A stretch of 64,000 nt of DNA from Venatoribacter cucullus (GTDB lineage Bacteria > Pseudomonadota > Gammaproteobacteria > Pseudomonadales > Oceanobacteraceae), in the NCBI RefSeq assembly GCF_016132445.1, contig NZ_CP046056.1, positions 744,001 to 808,000 of the forward strand. Reading direction: 5' to 3'. Of the stretch, positions 19,249 through 27,561 are shown in pieces (position 1 is the stretch's first letter; each line of letters opens with the position of its first letter). The position numbers and the translations under genes were made by a program. The notes beneath the pieces were generated by a model, which saw only the letters and a list, made by a program, of their open reading frames with translations, had not been told where the DNA came from and ran no database searches.

Positions 19249-20082
19249 ATGCAGCTGATTACCTTTGATCCGTACCGGACACTGAGTTACGCCCGTACCG
19301 AGTACATCAAGCCTGAGTTGATGAACAATCACCTTGACCGGCTGATTGCTGCCGATGGCATTTTATTTCCGCAATACTGGCAGGTGAATGCACTGCTGTA
19401 TGGGCTGAAAAAGCGTATTTTCCCCAGCCCGGCCAGTTATTACATTGGTCACGATAAAGTGGAAATGACCCGCTGCTTCCAGACCATTGCGCCGCAGCAG
19501 GTACCCTGGACCATCATTGAAGCCAATACCGCCACTGCCGCTGCTCAGGTGTGGGACAGCATGCCCTTGCCCTTTGTCGCCAAAATTCCGAAAAGCAGCA
19601 TGGGCAACGGCGTATTTCTGATCGAAACCCAGGCCGACTGGCAGCGCTATCTGGCGCAAACCCCGGTGATTTATGCGCAGGAATATCTGCCCATTGACCG
19701 CGACCTGCGCATTGTCTGGGTGGGTAACCGCATCATCGGTGGTTACTGGCGGATTCAGGCGGAGCAGGGGTTTTACAACAACGTCGCTAAGGGCGGCCAG
19801 GTAGAAACCGGTATTCTGCCGCCGGAAGCCTGCGCGCTGGTGGAAAAGCTGGCGTTGGGGCTGGGCATTGACCACGGCGGTTTTGATATTGCCATGGTCG
19901 GCCATCACCCTTATGTGTTCGAATTTAACCGTTTATTCGGCAATCAGGGGCTGGCGGGCATGCAGGATAAAATCGACGCCGCCATTCATGAGTATCTGGC
20001 CCAAAGCTGGGGCGATAACGAGCCGGATAACCCGCTGACGCCCGATCTGGGTGATGAGCCGAACCTGCCGGAAGCGGTGTAA
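19249..20082 (+). CDS. RimK-like ATP-grasp protein
   Basis: A 277-residue protein with an N-terminal pre-ATP-grasp region and an ATP-grasp core. The lysine-containing strand PFVAKIPKSSMGNGVFLIE (about 107-125) and the phosphate-loop glycines, the YAQEYLPIDRDLRIVWVGNRI stretch, and the metal-site FEFNRLFGNQG near 225-235 are visible. ATP-grasp enzymes of this class join a carboxylate to an amine or thiol. The substrate cannot be told from sequence. It stands alone between a terminator and a convergent crotonase gene, with only a weak ribosome-binding site before the ATG. Confidence 0.75.
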   Translation: MQLITFDPYRTLSYARTEYIKPELMNNHLDRLIAADGILFPQYWQVNALLYGLKKRIFPSPASYYIGHDKVEMTRCFQTIAPQQVPWTIIEANTATAAAQVWDSMPLPFVAKIPKSSMGNGVFLIETQADWQRYLAQTPVIYAQEYLPIDRDLRIVWVGNRIIGGYWRIQAEQGFYNNVAKGGQVETGILPPEACALVEKLALGLGIDHGGFDIAMVGHHPYVFEFNRLFGNQGLAGMQDKIDAAIHEYLAQSWGDNEPDNPLTPDLGDEPNLPEAV

Positions 20083-20105
20083 AAACCACTTCTGGCAGGT
20101 CTGCT

Positions 20106-20888
20106 TTAACGGCCTTTAAACTGAGCCGCGCGGCGTTCCATAAAAGAACGTACGCCTTCCATGGCATCCTCGCTGCGCATCACCGCCGGCATATCATTAA
20201 ATACCTGAGTTAATGCCGCCGTATCGCCGTGCAGACGGGCGGTTTTGGATGACTTCAGGGCTGCCTGTACGCCCAGCGGGGCGGCTGCGGCGATGCTGAG
20301 CGCCAATTCCCGGGCGCGGCTCTGCACGGTATTGGCACTGCACAATTCCGTAATCATGCCCCAGTCATAGGCTTGCTGGCCGGTAAATTCATCGCCGGTA
20401 AGCAGATACCGCTGCGCCCGCGCCCAACCGATTTCTTCCGGCAGCCGTACCGTGCCGCCACCGCAGGGGTAAATGCCGCGTTTCACTTCCAGTTGCGCAA
20501 ACCGCGCTTCAGGGGTTGCCACGCGAATATCGGTGTTCAGCAGTAATTCCAGCCCGGAGGTGTAGCAAATGCCCTGTACTGCCATCACCAGCGGTTTGGT
20601 TAATGGCTCACCGCTGATGCCGTAGGGATCGAGATGCTCTGGTGGTAATTCCGGCATTTTTCCTTTAGCAAAAATCGGTGCCCATTTTTCCAGTTCCAGC
20701 CCGGCAGTGAAATGCATACCGTTGGCCTGAATCACGCCGACGCGTAATTCCGGATCGTGTTGCAGACGGTACAGCGCCTGCGCCAGCTGGAAGAAACTTT
20801 CCGGGTCCAGGGCGTTCATTTTTTCTGGCCGGTTAAAGGTAATGGTCAGAATATGCTCGCTGCTATCAATCAGAATTTTTTCGCTCAT
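20106..20888 (-). CDS. Crotonase / enoyl-CoA hydratase-isomerase family protein
   Basis: Acyl-CoA-binding enzyme of 260 residues. The oxyanion-hole segments are present (MHFTAGLELEKW; QGICYTSGLELLL). The catalytic glutamate corresponding to E144 of rat crotonase is kept (AQLEVKRG). The second one (E164) is replaced by arginine in ARAQRYLLTG. This favours an isomerase or another crotonase reaction over classical hydration. AGAGGG precedes the ATG. It lies downstream of an acyl-CoA dehydrogenase on the same strand, so a shared role in fatty- or branched-acid breakdown is likely. A 268-base gap with inverted repeats separates them. Confidence 0.85.
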   Translation of the reverse strand: MSEKILIDSSEHILTITFNRPEKMNALDPESFFQLAQALYRLQHDPELRVGVIQANGMHFTAGLELEKWAPIFAKGKMPELPPEHLDPYGISGEPLTKPLVMAVQGICYTSGLELLLNTDIRVATPEARFAQLEVKRGIYPCGGGTVRLPEEIGWARAQRYLLTGDEFTGQQAYDWGMITELCSANTVQSRARELALSIAAAAPLGVQAALKSSKTARLHGDTAALTQVFNDMPAVMRSEDAMEGVRSFMERRAAQFKGR

Positions 20889-20957
20889 ATCAATCCCTCT
20901 TAAATATTGGAGGTCGTTCGCAGATGTACATGCCTCTCACGCTGACTCGCCGTGAAT

Positions 20958-21043
20958 CCGTCCTTGGAGGCTCGAGTGCGCCATCGATCCCCAGGACGGG
21001 GTGAATGCCGAATCTTGTCGGGAACAAGATTCGGCCATGGCGC
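20958..21043. repeat. Nested inverted-repeat element between acyl-CoA genes
   Basis: Three pairings are visible. CCGTCCTTGG (20958-20967) pairs with CCAGGACGG (20991-20999). GCGCCAT (20978-20984) pairs with ATGGCGC (21037-21043). A perfect 12-bp hairpin GCCGAATCTTGT / ACAAGATTCGGC spans 21007-21035. No T-run follows on either strand, so it is not an ordinary terminator. It looks like an intergenic palindromic repeat unit. Confidence 0.6.
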
Positions 21044-21156
21044 ACACGGTTCATGCACAGACATCCGGCAACGCCAGCGCGCGCTGCAGCATTGAAGCTG
21101 CTGTTCGATTCATTGGGAGAACGGTATCCCTGAATGAGAAGAACAACCGGGGTGAA

Positions 21157-22959
21157 TTAAAACCAATCCGCCTGCATATCCAGACAAGTGCGATCAAAGC
21201 TTTGCAGCAGCCGCGCCTGATGCTGAACTTCAGGTAATTCCCAGCGAATAAAATACTGCGCTGCCTGACATTTACCGGCGAGGAATTGTTGTTCTTCCTG
21301 CACCGGCGAATTGGCAAAGGCATCCAGTGCTTTATCGGCCATTTCCAGCCACAGCCAGCCGATGATGGTTTTACCCATCATGTCCAGATACAACGCCGAG
21401 TTGGCCAGCGCCTCGGTCACCTGACCTTTCTGCAGCGCGCCGCCCAACAGCAAGGTGGTTTCCTGTACGGTTTTTAATTGCGCCTGATATTCACCCACCA
21501 ATGCAGCCAGCTCCGGTTTCTGACTGGCCGAGGCGAGGGTGGCATGAATGCGCGCCATTAATAATTTCAGACCTTTGCCATTGTGCTGCCACAATTTCCG
21601 GCCCAATAAATCCAGCGACTGAATGCCGTGGGTACCTTCGTGAATCGGATTCAGGCGGTTATCGCGGTAACACTGTTCCACTGGATATTCGCGCGTATAA
21701 CCCGCGCCACCCAATACCTGAATGGCTAAATCGTTGGCGCGGGGGCCATAAAACGACGGGAAAGATTTCACCACCGGCGTGATTAAATCCAACAGCATGC
21801 CGCTGTCTTCGCGCTGCTGCGCATCGGTGCCGGCTTCCTGCTCATCGACTAAACGCGCAGCCAGTAAGCACAGCGCCAGCGAACCCTCCACATAGGATTT
21901 TTGCGCTAACAACATACGTTTTACATCGGCGTGTTCAACGATATTCAGCGGTTTGCTGTGCGGATCTTTTTCCGCCGGTGAACGGCCCTGTGGACGGTTG
22001 CGGGCATAATCCAATGATTCCAGATAACCGCGGTAACCAATCATAGCGGCCCCTAAGCCAACGCCAATACGCGCTTCGTTCATCATTTTGAACATGTACA
22101 TCAGGCCACGGCCGGCGTCGCCGATTAAATAGCCGACGCAGTTATCCTGTTCACCAAAACTCAGAACGGTGGAGGTGGTGCCACGATAGCCCATTTTGTG
22201 CAGCAAACCGGCCAGTTGCACGTCGTTGCGCTGCGCCAGTGTGCCATCGGGGTTAGTGATGAATTTCGGCACAATAAACAACGAAATGCCTTTTACGCCT
22301 TTTTCCGCGCCTTCAATACGCGCTAACACTAAATGCACAATGTTTTCGGTAATGTCCTGATCACCACCGGAAATGTACATTTTCTGGCCTTTAATCCGGT
22401 AGGTGCCATCCGCGGCCGGAACCGCCCTGGTGGTTAAATCACCCAGTGACGATCCCACATCCGGCTCCGTCAGAGCCATGGTGCCGGCAAAACGGCCATC
22501 AAACATCGGCGGCAAAAAAGTCGCCTTTTGCTCGTCACTGCCAAAGGCGTGAATCACGTTGGCGGCGGCGCTGGTTAAAAACGGATAACCGGCGGTCGAT
22601 GGGTTGGCGGCCATAAAAAAAGCGTTGGCGGCCATGTGAATGAGCGAGGGTAATTGCATGCCGCCGTCTGCATAGGCATGCCGGGCATTGAGTAAACCGG
22701 CCTTGGCAAAATGCTGCCAGGCTTCTTTTACTTCCGGGATGGTGGTCACGGTTTTGCCGTCGAATTGCGGTTCGTGTTCGTCGGCTTTGCTGTTATGCGG
22801 GGCGAAATAGGTCTCGGCAATGCGTTCTGCGGTGGTCAGAATGCCATCGAAGGTGGTGCGGTCGTGGTCGGCAAAGTGCGGCAGGCGGGTAAGCTGTTCG
22901 GCGTTAAACACCCGGTACAGTAAAAATTCCAGATCTTTCAGGCTGATAAGTTTGGACAC
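21157..22959 (-). CDS. Acyl-CoA dehydrogenase (large, with C-terminal extension)
   Basis: FAD-dependent dehydrogenase of 600 residues, longer than the ~380-residue short-chain enzymes because of a C-terminal domain after about residue 460. FAD- and substrate-binding motifs are clear (GTMALTEPDVGSSLGDL; YISGGDQDI). The catalytic base is the glutamate in NPIHEGTHGIQ. The set fits the DmdC / long-chain AcdA-like family that acts on 3-methylmercaptopropionyl-CoA or long acyl-CoA; the substrate is not determined. GTG at 22959 is preferred to the longer frame because GGAG lies six bases upstream and the family starts MSKLISLKDLEFLLY. It is divergent from a GlxA-type regulator. Confidence 0.9.
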   Translation of the reverse strand: MSKLISLKDLEFLLYRVFNAEQLTRLPHFADHDRTTFDGILTTAERIAETYFAPHNSKADEHEPQFDGKTVTTIPEVKEAWQHFAKAGLLNARHAYADGGMQLPSLIHMAANAFFMAANPSTAGYPFLTSAAANVIHAFGSDEQKATFLPPMFDGRFAGTMALTEPDVGSSLGDLTTRAVPAADGTYRIKGQKMYISGGDQDITENIVHLVLARIEGAEKGVKGISLFIVPKFITNPDGTLAQRNDVQLAGLLHKMGYRGTTSTVLSFGEQDNCVGYLIGDAGRGLMYMFKMMNEARIGVGLGAAMIGYRGYLESLDYARNRPQGRSPAEKDPHSKPLNIVEHADVKRMLLAQKSYVEGSLALCLLAARLVDEQEAGTDAQQREDSGMLLDLITPVVKSFPSFYGPRANDLAIQVLGGAGYTREYPVEQCYRDNRLNPIHEGTHGIQSLDLLGRKLWQHNGKGLKLLMARIHATLASASQKPELAALVGEYQAQLKTVQETTLLLGGALQKGQVTEALANSALYLDMMGKTIIGWLWLEMADKALDAFANSPVQEEQQFLAGKCQAAQYFIRWELPEVQHQARLLQSFDRTCLDMQADWF

Positions 22960-23082
22960 AGGACACTCCGCTAACAATATGGCTATTTCGACCAGTATCG
23001 GGGTTGTCATGCCGTTGTTTAATCGTCAATATAGCCACACATAAGGCTTAAAGTGACAGTTTCTGAACATTCCGGAGGATTC

Positions 23083-24063
23083 ATGCTGAACGTCGTGATT
23101 GTGGGGTTTGATAAGGCACTGTCTTCCGCCATGACCGGGGTGGCCGACTTGTTTGGCCTGGCCGGCGTTACCTGGAACCGTATTCAGGGGCAACCGGCCG
23201 AGCGGCTGTTTAATGTGCGCATTGCCAGCCCTGATGGCCAGCCGGTGCAGTGCATCAACGGCATTCAGCTGGGGGCGCATTTAAGTTACGACCAGGTGCA
23301 GGATGTGGATGCCATTGTGGTGCCCACTATTGGCGGCCCGGTGACTGAGGTGGTGGAGCATAATCCGGCCCTGCTGGCATTATTGCGCCGCGCGGATGCC
23401 GAAGGCTGGACCATTACCGGCAACTGTACTGGTAATTTTCTGCTGGCTGAGGCCGGTATTCTGGATGGCAAAACCGCCACCACCCACTGGGGCTTTAAAG
23501 ATTATTTTCAGCAACGCTACCCGCAGGTGGATTTAAAAGCCGACCAGCTGATTACCCGGCAGGATCATATTTATTGCGCCGGCGGCGGGCTGGCCTGGTT
23601 TGATCTGGGGCTGCACATTATTGAACGGCACTACGGTTTTGAAACCGCCATTCAGACCGCCAAAGCCTTTGTGATTGATTACCGCCGTGACAGCCAGTTG
23701 TCCTACTCATTAATGCGGCTGGCCAAACCGCATAAAGATGACCTGGTGAAACAGGTGCAGAAGTGGCTGGAAGATCATTACGCCGATAATTTTACCGTGG
23801 ATGAACTGGCCGACCGTTTCAGCGTGTCCAAGCGGACATTAATCCGCCGCTTTAATGCGGCACTGGATATGCCGCCCAATACCTATGTGCAATCCATCCG
23901 CATTGAAGCAGCGCAGAAACTGCTGGAAGAAACCGAACGCACGGTGGATGTGGTGATGAACGATGTCGGCTACGAAGACGCCAGTTCCTTCCGGCGTTTA
24001 TTCCGCAAAAAAACCGGCTTAACGCCGACAGAATATCGCCGCCGTTTCAGCCGTCGTTTTTAA
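23083..24063 (+). CDS. GlxA-family AraC-type transcriptional regulator
   Basis: A 326-residue regulator with an N-terminal DJ-1/PfpI-like (class I glutaminase amidotransferase-like) domain (about 1-190, nucleophile-elbow C115 in GNCTGNFL) and a C-terminal AraC HTH pair (about 220-320; DELADRFSVSKRTLIRRF and AC-type GYEDASSFRRLFRKKTG). This is the GlxA/CdhR class, which controls catabolism of amines, arginine or acyl derivatives. The start at 23083 has GGAGGA four bases upstream and removes a spurious N-terminal extension. Its divergent placement suggests control of the acyl-CoA dehydrogenase; this is inferred. Confidence 0.88.
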   Translation: MLNVVIVGFDKALSSAMTGVADLFGLAGVTWNRIQGQPAERLFNVRIASPDGQPVQCINGIQLGAHLSYDQVQDVDAIVVPTIGGPVTEVVEHNPALLALLRRADAEGWTITGNCTGNFLLAEAGILDGKTATTHWGFKDYFQQRYPQVDLKADQLITRQDHIYCAGGGLAWFDLGLHIIERHYGFETAIQTAKAFVIDYRRDSQLSYSLMRLAKPHKDDLVKQVQKWLEDHYADNFTVDELADRFSVSKRTLIRRFNAALDMPPNTYVQSIRIEAAQKLLEETERTVDVVMNDVGYEDASSFRRLFRKKTGLTPTEYRRRFSRRF

Positions 24064-24070
24064 TAACAGC

Positions 24071-24523
24071 ATGCATACCGGACCGCGCCCACCACAACCT
24101 ACAGAATCAGCCGCCGGATTGGCTGAGCGTAAAGCCATCCGCAATCCGTTATTACGGCCGTTGATTTTTGCCTGTGGCTGGCTGAGTGTGGTGCTGGGCG
24201 TACTGGGTATTTTTTTACCGGTATTGCCGACCACGCCATTTTTACTGTTGGCGGCCGCCTGTTTTTTACGCACCTCGCCACGCTTTTATCACTGGCTGAT
24301 TCACCACCCACGGCTGGGTAAATACGTTATTTACTACCTGGATGGTAAGGGTATTCCGCGTAAGGCTAAAATTTATACTTTGACGACCTTATGGCTGACC
24401 ATGCTGATCACGGTTGTACTGGTGGACAGCACAGTGGTGCGGATTATTCTGCCGTTAATCGGCCTGAGCGTGACTGTGTATATTCTGCGGTTACCCACAT
24501 TGGTACTGCCGCCGGAAAAATAA
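24071..24523 (+). CDS. DUF454 (YbaN) family inner-membrane protein
   Basis: A 150-residue membrane protein with the family signature GxLGIFLPVLPTTPFLLLAAACF (helix about 36-70) and the RTSPRFYHWLIHHPRLGKYV segment, followed by two hydrophobic helices near 104-145. YbaN/DUF454 proteins are common in proteobacteria and have no settled function. It begins seven bases after the regulator stop, so the two are probably cotranscribed. Confidence 0.85.
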   Translation: MHTGPRPPQPTESAAGLAERKAIRNPLLRPLIFACGWLSVVLGVLGIFLPVLPTTPFLLLAAACFLRTSPRFYHWLIHHPRLGKYVIYYLDGKGIPRKAKIYTLTTLWLTMLITVVLVDSTVVRIILPLIGLSVTVYILRLPTLVLPPEK

Positions 24524-24548
24524 CCATAACAACAATAAGAGAGCCGTG

Positions 24549-25430
24549 ATGAGTATTTCCTTAGCACAATGGCAACAGCAGGGTTTGTATTTCACCGTTA
24601 ACGGCGAGCAGATTTTTTACCGCTGTTCTGGCAACCGGCATAAGCCGGTGCTATTACTGATTCACGGTTTTCCCACCGCCAGCTGGGACTGGCGCCACCT
24701 GTGGCCGGCATTAAGCCGGGATTATTGCCTGGTGGCGGCCGATATGCCGGGCTTCGGTTTCAGTGCCAAACCGCGCAGTTGGCAGTACAGCATCGTCCTG
24801 CAGGCCGATGTGCAGCAGGCATTGTTGCGCGAGCTGAATATTCAGCAGTTTCATATTCTGGCCCACGATTATGGCGATACGGTGGCGCAGGAGTTGCTGG
24901 CGCGCCATGCTGAACAGCCCATCGGTATTCAGACTGTGACGTTACTGAACGGCGGTTTATTTCCGGAAACCCATCAGCCGGTACTGGTGCAGCGGTTATT
25001 AATCAGCCCGCTGGGTTTTTTGCTGGCCAAATTCTTTTACGGGAAAAAACTGCGCCGCACGTTCTCCCGTATTTGCTCCCAGCCACTGGCGGAAGAAGAG
25101 CTGCAGGGGTTCTGGACGCTGATGAATTATCAGAATGGCCGGGCGGTGCTGCCTAAATTAATTCGTTATATGAGCGAGCGCCGCCGTTATCGCAGCCGCT
25201 GGGTCGGGGCTTTGCAACACAGCCCGGTGCCGCTGTGTTTGATTAATGGCAGTGATGATCCCATTTCCGGGCGTCACATGGTGGCGCGTTACCGGGAACT
25301 GGTCGGGGATACCAATATTACCGAGCTGGAACAGGTGGGGCATTATCCGCAGCTGGAAGCGCCGGCGGCGGTGCTGGCCGCCTGGCAGAATTTTATGGCA
25401 GCGCAGCAACCCAACGAACAGAATTTATAA
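24549..25430 (+). CDS. Alpha/beta hydrolase with aspartate nucleophile (haloalkane dehalogenase/epoxide hydrolase-like)
   Basis: A 293-residue alpha/beta-hydrolase. The oxyanion loop is HGFPTASWDW. The nucleophile elbow reads AHDYGDT, with aspartate where lipases have serine. The late acid lies in NGSDDPISG and the histidine in VGHYPQLEAP. An Asp nucleophile is characteristic of haloalkane dehalogenases, epoxide hydrolases and the MEST-like group; the HDYGD form points to the last. ATG at 24549 follows AAGAGAG. Its end overlaps the convergent permease gene by six bases. Confidence 0.82.
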   Translation: MSISLAQWQQQGLYFTVNGEQIFYRCSGNRHKPVLLLIHGFPTASWDWRHLWPALSRDYCLVAADMPGFGFSAKPRSWQYSIVLQADVQQALLRELNIQQFHILAHDYGDTVAQELLARHAEQPIGIQTVTLLNGGLFPETHQPVLVQRLLISPLGFLLAKFFYGKKLRRTFSRICSQPLAEEELQGFWTLMNYQNGRAVLPKLIRYMSERRRYRSRWVGALQHSPVPLCLINGSDDPISGRHMVARYRELVGDTNITELEQVGHYPQLEAPAAVLAAWQNFMAAQQPNEQNL

Positions 25431-26813
25431 ATTAGCCGGGTGCAATGACATCCGGTAGGCCGAAACCGCCGGAATTAAACCAGCCACTAAGCCCAGACCA
25501 ATACTCAGCCCCAGATACAGCGGTAATTCCTGCAGATTCAGCCAGCCATTCACCAGCACGCCGTAATGGCTGGCCAGCCAGCCCTGCAGTAACCATAACG
25601 CTGCACTGCTTAGCAGTACCGCCAGCAGCCAGCTGGCCATAATAATGAACAGCACTTCCAGCTGAATTAACAGCAACAGCTGCCAGGGGCGGGCGCCGAT
25701 CAACCTTAATAAACCGATTTCCGCTTGCCGTACCGCCAGGCTCAGCTGCAGCATGGCCACTGAGCCCAGCACCGCCGTCACCAGCATAATGCCGCTGAGC
25801 AGATTCAGCAGTTGTTCGGCGCTGCTTAATAATTGCCAGAATTCACTGAGCGCCACGCCGGGTAAAACTGCACTCAGTGGTTCGCTGTGCGCGCCGTTAA
25901 GTTGCGCCTGCGCCTGAAAGGTCAGGGCACGGCTTTTTAAACCGATAAACACCGCCGACACCGCACTGGCGGGTGGCAGTTGCGCCAGGCTCAGCGCCGG
26001 CAGGGCACGCGCTTCGGCCGCCGGAATATGCAGCGGGTGATGGCCGTGATGGCCATGGTCATGCTTATCGTGCGTGTGTTCTTCGTGAGCCTGTTCTTTA
26101 TGCGCGTGTTCGTCGTGTGCGTGTTCGTCTTCTGCCACTGCTTCCGCGGCCGCCAATAAGCGTGGCAGCGCCGGTGAGTGCAGCGCTTCCAGCGTATTCA
26201 GATGCACATGAATGGAACGGTCGACCGGTGTGCCGGTGGGCGCCAGCACGGCGCTGATCTGAAAACTCAGTTCATCATGGTGCTGGAAACTGTGCTGGTG
26301 GCTGCCATGGCTGAGCAGCAGATGGTCGCCCATCCGGTAGCCCAGTTCGCGCGCCACGCTGGCACCAATAATGGCCTGCAGCGGGTGGTTAAAGGCGGGT
26401 TCGTCGCCCTGCTGGCTGACCAGCGGCTGGCGGCGGCCGTAGCGGAAATGCTGAAAATAATCGTCATTGGTGCCGATCACCGCATAACCGCGGTGCGAAT
26501 CACCCAGCACCAGCGGAAATTGCCAGGCCAGCTGCGGCAGGTTGCGGATGTCCTGCCAGCGTTCTGCCGACAAGGCCTGAGTCGGCGTGCCGAGGCGAAA
26601 CACCGAGTACAGCACCACCTGCAGCGGATGGCTGCGGGCCGCGACAATTAAATCGGTGCCGCTGACGCTGCTGTTAAAACTGCTGCGTAATTCCTGGCTG
26701 ACACTGCGGCCCAGCAATAAAGCCGACAGGCTCAGTGCCATGGCCAGAATGACCAGGCTCAGCGCCAGCTTGCGGGTGAGCAGGCTGCGTAACGCGACTT
26801 TCCACAACATCAT
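25425..26813 (-). CDS. FtsX/MacB-type ABC permease with histidine-rich periplasmic loop (predicted zinc system)
   Basis: A 462-residue FtsX-like permease with one N-terminal helix (about 12-34), a large periplasmic domain (about 45-330) and three C-terminal helices from about 335 on. Residues 229-262 form a loop dense in His, Asp and Glu, and a second His cluster (SHGSHQHSFQHHD) lies at 169-180, both well suited to bind zinc. The gene order with an ATPase, a TonB receptor and DUF3299 matches the Zur-regulated PA4063-4066-type system of Pseudomonas. The ATG at 26813 overlaps the ATPase stop and has a strong GCAGGAG upstream. Confidence 0.85.
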   Translation of the reverse strand: MMLWKVALRSLLTRKLALSLVILAMALSLSALLLGRSVSQELRSSFNSSVSGTDLIVAARSHPLQVVLYSVFRLGTPTQALSAERWQDIRNLPQLAWQFPLVLGDSHRGYAVIGTNDDYFQHFRYGRRQPLVSQQGDEPAFNHPLQAIIGASVARELGYRMGDHLLLSHGSHQHSFQHHDELSFQISAVLAPTGTPVDRSIHVHLNTLEALHSPALPRLLAAAEAVAEDEHAHDEHAHKEQAHEEHTHDKHDHGHHGHHPLHIPAAEARALPALSLAQLPPASAVSAVFIGLKSRALTFQAQAQLNGAHSEPLSAVLPGVALSEFWQLLSSAEQLLNLLSGIMLVTAVLGSVAMLQLSLAVRQAEIGLLRLIGARPWQLLLLIQLEVLFIIMASWLLAVLLSSAALWLLQGWLASHYGVLVNGWLNLQELPLYLGLSIGLGLVAGLIPAVSAYRMSLHPANL

Positions 26814-27499
26814 ACCGGCTGCTCCTGCATCGTCTGCGCTGGCTGCTGCAACTCCTGCAGGCTGCACACCCGGCTGAAATACTGGCGCAGCCGCTGATCG
26901 TGGCTGACCAGCAATAAGCCAGCGCCGGTATCGGCGCATTCCTGCAGCAATAACTGCATAAAGGCGGCGGTATTGTCGTCGTCCAGCGCCGAGGTAGGTT
27001 CATCGGCAATAATCAGCGCTGGCCGGTGCACCAGTGCGCGGGCAATGGCGGCCCGTTGTTGCTGGCCAATGCTCAGCTGGCTGACCCGCTGCTGGCGCTG
27101 GCCGGTGAGATTCAGGCTGCCTAACAAATGCTGCAGCCAGGCCGGCTCGGCTTTCTGGCCGGCAAAATGCAGCATTAATTGCAGGTTTTCTTCCACGGTC
27201 AGATAGGGCAGCAGATTCAGCGTCTGGCTGATAAACCCCAGCTGGCGCGCGCGCCAGTGGTCACGCCGGGCAGCGCTCAGTTGCCACAAGGATGTTCCCT
27301 GCAGAGTTACCGAACCGCTATTGGGACACTGCAGACCGGTAATAATCTGCAGCAGGGTGGATTTGCCAGAACCGGACGGGCCGTGCAGAAACAGGCGTTC
27401 GCCCGCCTGCAGGCAGAAGTGTGGAATGTGCAGCAGCGGCCGGGGCTGCCCCGGCCACTGGTGCTGCAGGTTGTTCAGTTCTAATAACGCGTCCGTCAT
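26810..27499 (-). CDS. ABC transporter ATP-binding protein of the predicted zinc system
   Basis: A 229-residue ATPase of the MacB/LolD class that pairs with FtsX-type permeases. Walker A is GPSGSGKST (40-48), the signature is LSIGQQQ (142-148) and Walker B is LIIADEP (162-168), followed by SHDQR. It sits between the TonB receptor and the permease on the same strand and shares an ATGA overlap with the permease, so stoichiometric production is expected. The Zur operator upstream of the receptor implies that the whole unit is zinc-repressed, if transcription continues through. Confidence 0.88.
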   Translation of the reverse strand: MTDALLELNNLQHQWPGQPRPLLHIPHFCLQAGERLFLHGPSGSGKSTLLQIITGLQCPNSGSVTLQGTSLWQLSAARRDHWRARQLGFISQTLNLLPYLTVEENLQLMLHFAGQKAEPAWLQHLLGSLNLTGQRQQRVSQLSIGQQQRAAIARALVHRPALIIADEPTSALDDDNTAAFMQLLLQECADTGAGLLLVSHDQRLRQYFSRVCSLQELQQPAQTMQEQPV

Positions 27500-27561
27500 G
27501 CCGGTTCCTTTTATTGGCCGTACTTTATTACCGTGCTTGTATCAGCCGTGCCTGGCCGGCG

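Noticed and set aside
21007-21035. Rho-independent terminator between the acyl-CoA genes
   Set aside because: The 12-bp stem is perfect, but no T-run follows on either strand.
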